From assembly GCF_023276375.1 (NCBI RefSeq), contig NZ_JALLPK010000001.1, positions 3,596,001 through 3,660,000 of the forward strand: a stretch of DNA of 64,000 bases. The letters run 5' to 3'. The stretch comes from Halocatena marina (lineage in GTDB: Archaea; Halobacteriota; Halobacteria; Halobacteriales; Haloarculaceae). A program made the translations under genes and the position numbers. Below are positions 26,880 through 35,272 of this stretch, one piece after another (position 1 is the stretch's first letter; each line of letters opens with the position of its first letter). The notes under the pieces are model-generated. The model searched no databases, was not told the DNA's origin, and saw only the letters and a program-made list of their open reading frames with translations.

Positions 26880-27491
26880 ATGCCCGTCTCTGATCCGTCC
26901 CACGAGATGAACGAAACCCAAGCAGCGCTTATGCGAGCGACGTATGAAGCGCTGTGTAAGCACGGCTACGCCAACATCACCATTCAGCGAATCGGTGACG
27001 AGTTTCCAAAGAGCAAATCACTCATCTATCAGCATCATGCTGGGAAAGACGAGCTTCTCGTCGCATTTTTAGAGACGATGATCGAGCACTTCGAGACCGA
27101 GATTCCGGTTGAGGATTCCATCGATGCGCGTGAGCAGCTACAGTCCCTTCTCGATCATCTGCTCGCGCCAACGCTCGATGAGGAGCGCTACGAGTTCATG
27201 AGCGCGATGACAGAACTGCGGGCACAGGCACCGCACAACGAGGCGTATCGCAACCACTTCACGAAGAGCGATCGCATCTTCCACGAGCACATCGCGGATA
27301 TTCTTCGTACGGGCATCGAACAAGGGATATTTCGATCGGTCGACCCCGATCGAACAGCCGAACTGCTGCTCACTACGATCGACGGATCGATGCTTCGACG
27401 GACGACCACTGAGGGAAGTGTTGATATTTCTGCCGTGCGCCACGAACTCGATGCGTTCATCCAGTGTCGACTACTCGTTGATGAAAACTGA
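26880..27491 (+). CDS. TetR/AcrR family transcriptional regulator
   Basis: A 203-residue repressor. The N-terminal helix-turn-helix reads ALCKHGYANITIQRIGDEFPKSKSLIYQHHAGKDELLVAFL (HTH around residues 35-55). The C-terminal ligand-binding domain is all-helical (LRTGIEQGIFRSVDPDRTAELLLTTIDG). The gene is divergent from an ABC exporter operon, with a perfect palindrome and a shared TATA-like box between them, the standard layout of a self-regulated exporter switch. The ATG at 26880 fits leaderless initiation; MNETQ nine codons later is the alternative. Confidence 0.95.
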   Translation: MPVSDPSHEMNETQAALMRATYEALCKHGYANITIQRIGDEFPKSKSLIYQHHAGKDELLVAFLETMIEHFETEIPVEDSIDAREQLQSLLDHLLAPTLDEERYEFMSAMTELRAQAPHNEAYRNHFTKSDRIFHEHIADILRTGIEQGIFRSVDPDRTAELLLTTIDGSMLRRTTTEGSVDISAVRHELDAFIQCRLLVDEN

Positions 27492-27618
27492 TGGGGACAT
27501 GCTGTTCTGCTGATTTGATCGTTTGTGTAATTTCTTCCCGGGCCCACCGCTTCCGACGGGTCGATCGAAACGTTCACTGCCCTGAGAAGTATCGGACTGT
27601 CGAACAAGTCAGGACAAA

Positions 27619-27627
27619 GACTATACT
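27619..27627 (+). promoter_or_regulatory. TATA-like box of the 61-residue protein gene
   Basis: GACTATACT lies 23-31 nt before the ATG 27650, which supports that start over the long frame from 27491. Confidence 0.45.
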
Positions 27628-27649
27628 CCTTGGTACGAAATCTCGGGAC

Positions 27650-27835
27650 ATGGTCCGGAAACTCGGTCGCCGCTCTGAACTCGCTGTGAACTTCCTCGTA
27701 TCGTTGATCGTCGGATACTGGATATGGGGGCGTGAGGAGGGAGACGAACACCTCAGAAAGTCTATACTTAGCAACTTCGTCGGGACAATCGGGATGCTCA
27801 TCGGTTATAAACTCGCCGACCGCACCAGCGGATAG
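27650..27835 (+). CDS. Small membrane-associated protein, unknown
   Basis: A 61-residue protein (MVRKLGRRSELAVNFLVS...) with one clear hydrophobic segment (LAVNFLVSLIVGYWIWG) and a second weaker one (FVGTIGMLIGYKLA), separated by a charged loop. Basic start and acidic middle. The start is fixed by a TATA-like box 23-31 nt upstream. No family recognised. It follows tetR on the same strand but probably has its own promoter. Confidence 0.6.
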   Translation: MVRKLGRRSELAVNFLVSLIVGYWIWGREEGDEHLRKSILSNFVGTIGMLIGYKLADRTSG

Positions 27836-27970
27836 GTGCGATGATTTGATGTCATAGTCCACATACGCGCTGAATACTCACTCGGCTCGGATGCTGATTC
27901 TCCTGCTCTGTAAGCTCGTAACGCCACAGTGACCCCAAACGATATGTCAATTCACGGTTCAAAAATCGAC

Positions 27971-28789
27971 ATGCGAACACTCGTGATCGGGGGGAGTGGC
28001 TTTCTCGGAAGCGCGCTCACGCAGGAACTGTCCTGTCTTGGAACCCACTATCGAAACGAACAGCCGTACGCTCCCATCGAATTCGATTTCTGGAAGGATG
28101 ATCCTGCTTCTCTCATCGATCGCTACCAGCCTGCTGTCGTCGTATGCGCGGCTGCAGTCGAGTATTACGATCACGACATCCCGCGTGAGAGCTTCACTGC
28201 TGCCGCAGAACGCCTCGTGACTGCCTGTCGTGACCGTCGATTCATCTACGTTTCGAGCGATGCGGTTTTCGATGGAACGATGGGACAGTATCCGGAAACA
28301 GCACGTCCAACTCCTGTATCGGAGTACGGGCATCGTCTCGCTGTTTTCGAGAAACTCGTTCGATCGAACTGCGAAGAGTACTGCATCGTTCGACCGAGCT
28401 ATCTGTACGGCTTCGCTCGGGGCGAACTGGACCATCGTCTCGCCCGGACACGGGACAAAGTACAGGCAGGCGAAACCGTCGAATATTTCACGGACATGTT
28501 CAAGAGTCCGATTGTTGTGACCGAGGCCGCGGCCGCGATCAGCGCGTTGATCGAGGAGTCAGTGACTGGTATCGTCCATTGTGGTGGGCCACGAACGAGC
28601 GTCTACGAGTTTCATTGCGAGGCACTGGCCGGTCTCGGATTCTCGACCGACACCATCGTTCCGACTCGCATTCCCGATGGTATGGACGTACCACGCGATA
28701 GTTCGCTCAAAACGACCCGCCTTCTCCAGACAACGGGGATTCGACCGACAACGGTCAGGGAGGCACTCAAACAAAATTTGAGCGAGTGA
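27971..28789 (+). CDS. RmlD-like SDR (dTDP-4-dehydrorhamnose reductase family)
   Basis: NAD(P)-binding extended SDR, 272 residues. It begins MRTLVIGGSGFLGSALTQEL with the Rossmann glycine motif and has the RmlD-type RFIYVSSDAVFDG strand and a C-terminal PTRIPDGMDVPRDSSLKTTRLLQTTGI segment, which matches the sugar-side motif (RPxxSxLDxSK) of the RmlD family. The catalytic YxxxK region reads SEYGHRLAVFEK, so the lysine expected four residues after the tyrosine is a leucine. It may therefore have an altered or non-catalytic role. Upstream in-frame starts exist at 27929 and 27944. Confidence 0.85.
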   Translation: MRTLVIGGSGFLGSALTQELSCLGTHYRNEQPYAPIEFDFWKDDPASLIDRYQPAVVVCAAAVEYYDHDIPRESFTAAAERLVTACRDRRFIYVSSDAVFDGTMGQYPETARPTPVSEYGHRLAVFEKLVRSNCEEYCIVRPSYLYGFARGELDHRLARTRDKVQAGETVEYFTDMFKSPIVVTEAAAAISALIEESVTGIVHCGGPRTSVYEFHCEALAGLGFSTDTIVPTRIPDGMDVPRDSSLKTTRLLQTTGIRPTTVREALKQNLSE

Positions 28790-28863
28790 TATTCGATCTG
28801 AAAAACGTGAGTAACTAGGCACTTTATACCAATGGTAAGTCATGTCGTCTGTAGTGATAATAA

Positions 28864-29706
28864 ATGACTGACGATCAAGACGTGGAGACACCAACATCTC
28901 GCTATGAGTCTGATCCGGTACAGGTGATGCTCTGTGGCACGTATCACATGGACAATCCTGGATTGGACGAGATTAATGTGGCCGCAGACGACGTGCTCGC
29001 GCCGGAGCGGCAGGCGGAACTACAGACACTCACAACGCAGCTCGCCCGCTGGCAACCCGACCGTATCGCCGTCGAACGTCCGTACAATCGCGCTGAGGCC
29101 GTCAATAAGCTGTACGAGGAGTACCGTACTGGTGAGCGATCGTACGAGCGTGAGGAAGCGATCGACCCACCTCATCCTGCTCGTAACGAGTTGACCACCG
29201 AGTGTCGGAGCGAGGTCGTTCAAATCGGATTCCGACTGGCGGATGAATTGGATCACGATCGAATCTATCCGATCGACTGTCCGATGGACATCAGCAACGA
29301 CGAATTCGAGGAATTGGAAGCCCGCGGATTTCGGCCTGCTGATAAAGTGCCGTTTTCTATCCCTGAACCGGAAACGAGCGAACGAGATATGAACGACCGA
29401 CTGGCCAGTTCCACGATTCCCGAATTCCTCCGCTGGAAAAACCAGGAAGAGCAGCTGCGATACAATCACAAAGCGATGTTCGGCCGCTACCTTCGTTGGG
29501 GAGAGGGAGACAACTACGGCGGCCCACGCACGCTTTCACGCTGGTACGACCGAAACCTGCGGATGGTGCACAATCTCTGGCGAGCGATAGAGCGTGGCGA
29601 CGAACGACTGCTTCTCGTCGTCGGTGCAGGACACGTCCGCGTGTTACGACAGCTTCTCACGGAGGCACCGATGTTCCGTCCGGTTAGCCCACTTCCATTT
29701 CTGTAA
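28864..29706 (+). CDS. DUF5694 (TraB/ChaN-like fold) protein
   Basis: A 280-residue soluble protein. It opens with VMLCGTYHMDNPGLD, then RIAVERPYNRAEAVNKLYEEY and a C-terminal LLVVGAGHVRVLRQLL. The GT-x-H, E-R and GAGH pattern is that of DUF5694, which belongs to the TraB/ChaN/EreA-like group of putative metal-dependent hydrolases. The His in GTYHM, the Glu in AVER and the His in GAGHV would form the active site. It stands just upstream of the cbiM gene on the same strand, with an independent promoter. Confidence 0.82.
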   Translation: MTDDQDVETPTSRYESDPVQVMLCGTYHMDNPGLDEINVAADDVLAPERQAELQTLTTQLARWQPDRIAVERPYNRAEAVNKLYEEYRTGERSYEREEAIDPPHPARNELTTECRSEVVQIGFRLADELDHDRIYPIDCPMDISNDEFEELEARGFRPADKVPFSIPEPETSERDMNDRLASSTIPEFLRWKNQEEQLRYNHKAMFGRYLRWGEGDNYGGPRTLSRWYDRNLRMVHNLWRAIERGDERLLLVVGAGHVRVLRQLLTEAPMFRPVSPLPFL

Positions 29707-29765
29707 CGGCAACATGCGCACACATAGAAGCGATTTACTACACGGGGGGAGAGATACCAATTACA

Positions 29766-30401
29766 ATGCATACACCAGATGGGCTTTTACATCCGTGGAT
29801 GGTTGCTGTATTCCTCGCGGTGTCGGCTGGCGTAGTTGGGTACTGTTTCGTTCACCTTCGTGGGACGCTGAGCACACACCGCGTCCAGTTGTTCGGCGTT
29901 GTGACTGCCGGTGTATTTGCGGCACAGATGCTGAACTGGCCGCTTCCAGGCGGAACGAGCGCGCACTTTGTCGGCGGTGCGTTTGCCGCGATCGTGCTCG
30001 GTCCACAGCTCGGAGTCCTCTCTATTGCGATCGTCCTCACGATTCAGGCGATCGTCTTCGGTGATGGGGGAATTCTCGCTCTCGGCGCGAACGTCTGGAA
30101 CATGGCTATTGTCGAGGTCTGTGGCGGATACGCTGTCTATCGAGCACTCGCTTCGCGGAACGAATCGCTGGCGATCATTGCCGCTGGTTGGGTCGGAATT
30201 ACGCTCGCGGCACTCTCTGCGGGTGTCCAACTGGGACTATCCCCGGCGTTCAACTACGAACTCATCACGGTTGTGGCCATCATGGGTGGTAGCCACGCAG
30301 TGCTGGGACTCGGTGAGGGGCTCCTAACGCTTCTCAGCATCCGGCTCCTCTCAGAAACCGGTATCGAACGCGAATCCATCCTGCCAACGGTGAGCGCATG
30401 A
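29766..30401 (+). CDS. cbiM: CbiM-type cobalt/nickel ECF transporter component
   Basis: Substrate-capture membrane subunit of a cobalt/nickel energy-coupling-factor transporter, 211 residues, about six membrane helices. The hallmark N-terminus MHTPDGLLHPWMVAVF, with an N-terminal methionine-His pair that coordinates the metal, and the internal NWPLPGGTSAHFVGGAFA are diagnostic. A TATA-like GATTTACT (29732-29739) lies about 30 nt upstream. It overlaps the following PDGLE-like gene by 4 nt. The cbiQ and cbiO partners are not in this window. Confidence 0.95.
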   Translation: MHTPDGLLHPWMVAVFLAVSAGVVGYCFVHLRGTLSTHRVQLFGVVTAGVFAAQMLNWPLPGGTSAHFVGGAFAAIVLGPQLGVLSIAIVLTIQAIVFGDGGILALGANVWNMAIVEVCGGYAVYRALASRNESLAIIAAGWVGITLAALSAGVQLGLSPAFNYELITVVAIMGGSHAVLGLGEGLLTLLSIRLLSETGIERESILPTVSA

Positions 30402-30712
30402 GCAGCGAGCGAACGGTTGGGTTCGTTCAGCAGCAGTGGGCCCGTCGGTCCGTCGTTGCTCTCACGATCTTGGCCGCTTGTGCTCCCGTTTTTGCGTGGG
30501 CCACTGAACAGACCGGCTACACCGAACCTCTCGATATCGCAGCAGAGCTCACTGGCGCATCCGCATACGCATCGCCACTGTTCGATGGTGTCGTGCCGGG
30601 ATATTCGATTCCCGGTCTCGACGCCTACACTGGAACACTCATCGTTGCCCTTCTCGGTACTGGGCTGACGCTCATAGTAACAGTCGGAATCGGGTCGATC
30701 TTAGAAGAATAA
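30398..30712 (+). CDS. PDGLE-domain (CbiN/NikN-like) membrane protein
   Basis: A 104-residue small partner of CbiM. Two membrane helices (SVVALTILAACAPVFAWA and GTLIVALLGTGLTLIVTVGIG) enclose an external loop containing the segment TEPLDIAAELTGAS, where relatives have PDGLE-like sequences, and the PLFDGVVPGYSIPGLD stretch. CbiN/NikN proteins assist metal capture by CbiM. It overlaps cbiM by 4 nt (ATGA). It ends the visible operon; a strong hairpin follows. Confidence 0.85.
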   Translation: MSSERTVGFVQQQWARRSVVALTILAACAPVFAWATEQTGYTEPLDIAAELTGASAYASPLFDGVVPGYSIPGLDAYTGTLIVALLGTGLTLIVTVGIGSILEE

Positions 30713-30734
30713 CGCGACCCAACATTCTGCTCCA

Positions 30735-30761
30735 GTTCGAGAACCGTTCGACTTCTCGAAC
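30735..30761. terminator. Hairpin between the CbiM operon and the PHP gene
   Basis: GTTCGAGAA (30735-30743) and TTCTCGAAC (30753-30761) form a perfect 9-bp stem with a 9-nt loop in a convergent intergenic space; a short pyrimidine run (ctcttt) follows on the plus strand. Confidence 0.5.
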
Positions 30762-30830
30762 GCTCTTTCCGTGCTATCCGTCTCTTGTTGATTCAGAATC
30801 GAGACGCTTCCCGCCCAGCAATACGGAGAG

Positions 30831-31679
30831 TCAGTCGAGCGGCGTGACCGGTTCAATCCCAGTCTCTTGCAGAAAATTATCCAGAAACACAGCGCGCTCG
30901 CCGACCTCGTCGGGATGGTGAGCGTCGGTGCCGATTGTCACGCGAGTTCCGTGTTCGCGGAGAATATCGAGGAACGGGGACGATGGGTGAACGATCCCCT
31001 CCTCGCGGAGCGCTCGGCCAGCGTTGATCTCGGGGACTGTCCGCGAGTCGGCGAACGCCCGTGCAGCCCGACGGTAGTGGGTCTCGGTTGCCCGACCGCG
31101 AAGCACGGGCGTTCGTTCTATCAGATCCGGGTGCGCAGCGACATCGAATAGCTCCGATTCAATGAGCGAAACGAGGTTCTCGAAGTAGCGATCGACGAAT
31201 CGATCCAATTCATTCGATGACATTTCCTCGAAGTCAGAGGGGTACTGGACGTTCAGTCCGTCAACACTGTGGACGCTGCCGAGTGCGTAATCGAACGCTG
31301 CTTCGGTGAGAAAATCACTAATCTCGCTTTCGTCCCGGGGATCGTAGTCCATCTCGACCGCGTCGTAGATTTCGATCCCGCTGACCTCGCGCCGCAGCCG
31401 CTCGATACTGTCTCTACGGCGTTCGTACGTGATGTCGAGGTTGAACCCCATCGAAGCACGAGCGTGTTGCATGGCTTCTCGAGAGGAAACGCTGCAGTGG
31501 TCCGTGAACCCGAAGGCCTCGAGACCTGCCTCTTGAGCGGCGCGCACCATCCGGGAAAGAAACCGACCATCGGAGTAGTTTGAGTGAGCGTGGAAGTCGC
31601 GCACTCGATTGAAAAGACGCCGGTACTGCTTATCGATTTCGACTATTAGAAAATTGACATATTGTGGGAGGCCGTTCAT
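30831..31679 (-). CDS. PHP-domain phosphoesterase (histidinol-phosphatase-like)
   Basis: A metal-dependent phosphoesterase, 282 residues. The four PHP motifs are present: DFHAHSNYSDG, FTDHCSVSS, a GSVHSVDG segment with DVAAHPDLI, and TIGTDAHHPDEVG. The family includes the HisK-type histidinol phosphatase and related phosphoesterases; the substrate is not clear since no his genes are near. The ATG overlaps the stop of the cupin gene (ATGA at 31678), supporting the long N-terminus MNGLPQYVNF; a GTG at 31604 would start directly at VRDFHAHSN. Confidence 0.9.
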   Translation of the reverse strand: MNGLPQYVNFLIVEIDKQYRRLFNRVRDFHAHSNYSDGRFLSRMVRAAQEAGLEAFGFTDHCSVSSREAMQHARASMGFNLDITYERRRDSIERLRREVSGIEIYDAVEMDYDPRDESEISDFLTEAAFDYALGSVHSVDGLNVQYPSDFEEMSSNELDRFVDRYFENLVSLIESELFDVAAHPDLIERTPVLRGRATETHYRRAARAFADSRTVPEINAGRALREEGIVHPSSPFLDILREHGTRVTIGTDAHHPDEVGERAVFLDNFLQETGIEPVTPLD

Positions 31680-32278
31680 CAGGTTTGGAGCGGAGGACTC
31701 TCGAATTCAGCACGACAGTTTGAGCAGACGACGATCGGCTGTGCGCACTCACTGAGCGCGGCGCGGAGATCATCGTGACCACAGTCGGGACACGCTCTGG
31801 GAACGTGTTCGTCACCGCAGTCCGGACAGACGAGCGTTACGTTCTCACTCGGGTCGATGCGTAGCCCATCGTGGTCGCACGTGGGACACGCGAACGGGAT
31901 TCGTACGTCCTCACTATCACGTGGTGCTCCCAACGCAATCACCACGAGGTCGTTGGTAGCTTCGTTCTTCCCCGACTGGAAGTCACCGGGCGCGAATCTC
32001 ACTGCCTCTCCTGCTTTGACGGTGATCTCGCCGCCCGTGTTCGCGTGCTCTGGGCTAGAGGACACGAGCGTCTCGAATGTCGCTTCCCCTTCGAGCACGA
32101 AGAACACCTCCTCTTGGTCCATGTGGGTGTGGAGTCCACTAGCGAACTCGCTGCCGGGACCGATCCGGTACTGATTGATTGCGATCTCGTTTGTATCCAA
32201 GCGATCGGACAGCCGACGGCGCTCGACATCGTCGCCACTGGCGTCGCGTTCGACATCGTCAATCGCGGCTCGTTCCAT
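31679..32278 (-). CDS. Cupin fused to C-terminal zinc ribbons
   Basis: A 199-residue protein. Residues 1-120 form a single cupin barrel (LHTHMDQEEVFFVLEGEATFET with the metal-ligand His residues, then GEAVRFAPGDFQSGKN). The C-terminal 70 residues carry four CxxC pairs: FACPTCDHDG, LVCPDCGDEH, RACPDCGHDD and VVCSNCRAEF, i.e. two or more zinc ribbons. The ATG 32278 gives MERAAIDDVERDA, the usual start of haloarchaeal cupins. It overlaps the PHP gene in an ATGA arrangement, so they are an operon. The mixture suggests a regulatory or nucleic-acid-related role. Confidence 0.87.
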   Translation of the reverse strand: MERAAIDDVERDASGDDVERRRLSDRLDTNEIAINQYRIGPGSEFASGLHTHMDQEEVFFVLEGEATFETLVSSSPEHANTGGEITVKAGEAVRFAPGDFQSGKNEATNDLVVIALGAPRDSEDVRIPFACPTCDHDGLRIDPSENVTLVCPDCGDEHVPRACPDCGHDDLRAALSECAQPIVVCSNCRAEFESPPLQT

Positions 32279-32425
32279 GGCCGAAGATCCACCGGGTCCG
32301 CTTACTGCGTTTCGGATCCGATACACGGCTCATCTTCCGGTCAATGTATTGAACGAGAGGATAGTGCAGTTGTCTGCGATGATCGAATGAGACTTCGACC
32401 GATCGTGACGAGAATGTTCTCTTGG

Positions 32426-33652
32426 CTACGTTTCTGACAGCGGTGTCTCGCTCATCGCTGCAAATCCCTTGTCGAGATCCGAGATAAGATCGTCGACGTG
32501 TTCGATGCCGACTGACATCCGGACGAGCGTATCGGTGATTCCGAGTGCAGCCCGTGCTTTTTCTCCCAACGGTTCGTGCGTCATCGCCGCAGGCAGTTGG
32601 ATGAGTGATTCCACGCCCCCCACAGAGACTGCCAACGAAAACTCAGAAAGCGCTTCGAGAAACGCAATCGCATCGGACTGATCGCCAGCCAAATCGAACG
32701 AGAGAATACCCCCATAGCCCGACTGCTGACGGTCGGCTAACTCGTGTTGTGGGTGCGATTCCAGCCCGGGATAGAAGACGTCCGAAACTGCCGGATGGGT
32801 TTCGAGATACTCTGCGATGACCATGGCGTTTGCCTCGTGGTCGCGCATCCGAGACGGGAGTGTTTTCATCCCACGGAGGAAGAGGTACGCATCAAACGGG
32901 GGCATCTGATTGCCGAGGGCGATCTGCTGGAGAAAGCCCATCTCTTCAGCCAAGGGATCGTGATCGGTGACGACAGCACCACCGATCGAGTCGGAGTGAC
33001 CGTTAAGATACTTCGTGGTCGAGTGGGCCACGACATCAGCACCGAGCGAAAGCGGTTGTTGGAAGTACGGAGAGAGGAACGTATTATCGACACCAAGCAA
33101 GGAGTTATTCGCGTGTGCGACAGCAGCGATCGCTGCTATATCACAGAGGCGCATCGATGGGTTCGTTGGTGACTCTACCCAGACCAGCTTCGTTTCTGGT
33201 TGCATGGCCGCTTCGACGTTCCCCACGTCGGTCGCATCGACAGCGGTTACCTCGACATTCAGCCGTTGTTCAAAGAAGTCTGTCAACATCCGCGTCGTGC
33301 CCGCATAGAGGTCGTCGAACGCGACGATATGGTCGCCTGGTTCGACGATTGAGAGAAATGTGGTTGCAATTGCAGCGGATCCGGAGGAAAAACAGAGTCC
33401 GTGATTCGCCTGTTCGAGGCTGGCGATCCGTGTTTCGGCAGCGTGTCGTGTGGGGTTTGACAGCCGGCCATATAGGAACTCTCCTCGATCTGGATCGACT
33501 TCCTCTAACGAGAGATCTGGGTCGACGTTCGAAAGCGTGTAGGTGGACGCCAAGTGAATGGGGACGGTAACGTCGCCTGCTTTCGTGTTTGCGGGGTCTT
33601 CACCGGTGGAGACACTTCGTGTCTCGAAGTGAGAGTGATGTTCGGATGCCAT
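32426..33652 (-). CDS. PLP-dependent transsulfuration enzyme (cystathionine gamma-synthase/lyase type)
   Basis: Cys/Met metabolism PLP enzyme, 408 residues. The pyridoxal lysine is in AHSTTKYLNGHSD, with the YGRLSNPTRHAAETRIASLE N-terminal loop, FSSGSAAIATTF and a C-terminal VSVGGVESLIQLPAAMTHE typical of this family. It acts in methionine or cysteine interconversion as cystathionine gamma-synthase, gamma-lyase or O-acetylhomoserine sulfhydrylase; which reaction cannot be read. The ATG 33652 has a TATA-like TTTATACAG (33675-33683, minus strand) 23-31 nt upstream. Monocistronic. Confidence 0.93.
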   Translation of the reverse strand: MASEHHSHFETRSVSTGEDPANTKAGDVTVPIHLASTYTLSNVDPDLSLEEVDPDRGEFLYGRLSNPTRHAAETRIASLEQANHGLCFSSGSAAIATTFLSIVEPGDHIVAFDDLYAGTTRMLTDFFEQRLNVEVTAVDATDVGNVEAAMQPETKLVWVESPTNPSMRLCDIAAIAAVAHANNSLLGVDNTFLSPYFQQPLSLGADVVAHSTTKYLNGHSDSIGGAVVTDHDPLAEEMGFLQQIALGNQMPPFDAYLFLRGMKTLPSRMRDHEANAMVIAEYLETHPAVSDVFYPGLESHPQHELADRQQSGYGGILSFDLAGDQSDAIAFLEALSEFSLAVSVGGVESLIQLPAAMTHEPLGEKARAALGITDTLVRMSVGIEHVDDLISDLDKGFAAMSETPLSET

Positions 33653-33901
33653 AGTCAGTAACAGACCCTCCATACTGTATAAACATGCTTATTTCTCGGT
33701 AATAGAGTGAAAAGAAACCATTATTTGCGGTTATGATTTGGTGATTATTCCATTTTTCCTGTTGGAATCACTGGATCTCACTCAACGTGAATATATGGTG
33801 GTTCAGATGATTTTTCAGATGCATTGGAAGATGGGTCGAGTTTGACGCTCGATCAGTCGTCCGTTGAATGTTTTATACTGAAACTGGCTGTAGGGCGAGT
33901 A

Positions 33902-34564
33902 ATGCCACCACTTCATTCGGATGCGGTCGGTCGGCTACTTGAGTGGACGAGTCCGTCAATCGATGACGTGCTTTCGAGGATGGAAGCTCGTGCAGAACAA
34001 GAGGGATTCCCGACAGTCGGTCCGGAGGTCGGTCAGACGCTCGCGCTGTGTACCCGGTTAGGAAATACCCAGTCGGTGTTCGAACTCGGGTCCGGTTTTG
34101 GCTACTCGGCGTATTGGATAGCCCGCGCGCTGCCGGACGATGGATCGATCGTGCTGACCGAACGGAACGCCGACCGACTCGACGACGCCCGGTCGTACTT
34201 CGAGCAGGGTGGACTCGAAGACCGCGCGGTCTTCGAACACGGCGAGGCACTCGACATCGTCGCACAGTACGACGGTCCGTTCGATCTCATCGTGCTCGAT
34301 CACGACACCGTCGACTATACGCAGGGATTCGATGCTGTTCGAGCGCTAGTTGCTCCCGGTGGTGCCATCATTGCTGACAACGTTGCCTGCGTGGATGCCC
34401 TCACACCAGACAGTCTCCTCGCTACACTCGGTGGGGAATCTGCACCGAACGACAGAACGCGGGCCGTCGCCGATTTCTTCGAGCACGTCAAAGCTGCCCC
34501 TGATTTCGAAACGTACGTTCTCCCTGTCGGTGAAGGACTCGCCGTCTCTTACCGAAGCCGGTAG
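33902..34564 (+). CDS. SAM-dependent O-methyltransferase
   Basis: Class I methyltransferase of the catechol/caffeoyl-CoA O-methyltransferase group, 220 residues. SAM motif I is VFELGSGFGYSAYWIARAL, followed by the acidic VLTERNADR strand, the catalytic-domain DLIVLDHDTVDYTQG motif and a GGAIIADNVACVD strand. The ATG 33902 gives MPPLHSDAVG and lies about 25 nt after a TATA-like TTTTATACT (about 33871-33879). The acceptor substrate is unknown. Confidence 0.9.
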   Translation: MPPLHSDAVGRLLEWTSPSIDDVLSRMEARAEQEGFPTVGPEVGQTLALCTRLGNTQSVFELGSGFGYSAYWIARALPDDGSIVLTERNADRLDDARSYFEQGGLEDRAVFEHGEALDIVAQYDGPFDLIVLDHDTVDYTQGFDAVRALVAPGGAIIADNVACVDALTPDSLLATLGGESAPNDRTRAVADFFEHVKAAPDFETYVLPVGEGLAVSYRSR

Positions 34565-34643
34565 TCTGCCTACGCACAACAGGGCCAGCGCAAAACAGTG
34601 CCTCGCTTTGCGTATCCAGAGAGGCGAAGGTTCTCGACCGGTT

Positions 34644-35272
34644 TTACTCGACCGACTCTGTGAAAAATTCCTTGATGACTGTCTCCTCAGCGTTGTGGAG
34701 TACGACGCTGGCGGTCGATTTGCTGACCGCTAGCGCGTCTGCGAGAGTAATGAGTGAACACTCACGGGGAGTGCCGTAGTACCCCTGTTCGAGTGCTCCA
34801 GTCATGACTTGCCGTTGGCGGTCGGTCAAGAGCCCGGTCGAATCGGTCGTTTGTGTAACGGAGACGATGTCGTAGGTGAAACCAGCAGTATCAAACTCGT
34901 CTTTGAGTTGAGAGAGCCGTTCGTGTGTGGTAGTTATCTCCGAGATCACCCATCAATCCCGGATGATGGGGGGAAAACGAGGGAGATCTTCTGAGGCGAT
35001 AACAGCGCGGTAGAGAAGGGGAACGAACGGGATCGAGTACTGAATGAGAAGCGCTTCCTCATCAGTATGTAACATCTCATACGAGGATAGCACATAGACT
35101 CTTCGAGTCCACGGACGAGCGCCATCGCGTCTGATGTCCGAATTTCGAGGATCACTAGCATCCCGTCATCTGTTGGGAGTCCAGACAGAATTCAGAACTT
35201 ATCATCCGGAAATTCGGTCGAGAGAGCAGCCGGCCCGCCAGGGAGTTTGGCTTTCAGCTGTGCTCTGGGCAT
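34644..35272 (-). pseudogene. Broken HTH-10 (bacterio-opsin activator type) regulator
   Basis: Read on the minus strand from the ATG at 35272, the frame gives MPRAQLKAKLPGGPA..., stops at TGA 35192-35194, continues ILSGLPTDDGMLVILEIR..., needs a net -1 frameshift near 35095-35103, continues VYVLSSYEMLHTDEEALL..., stops again at TGA 34953-34955, and finishes with a complete HTH-10 domain (LLTDRQRQVMTGALEQGYYGTPRECSL and VSKSTASVVLHNAEE). Together the pieces rebuild a normal Bat-type regulator of about 205 residues. The 101-codon frame 34644-34949 is only its C-terminal domain. Neighbouring regulated genes are unclear. Confidence 0.85.
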
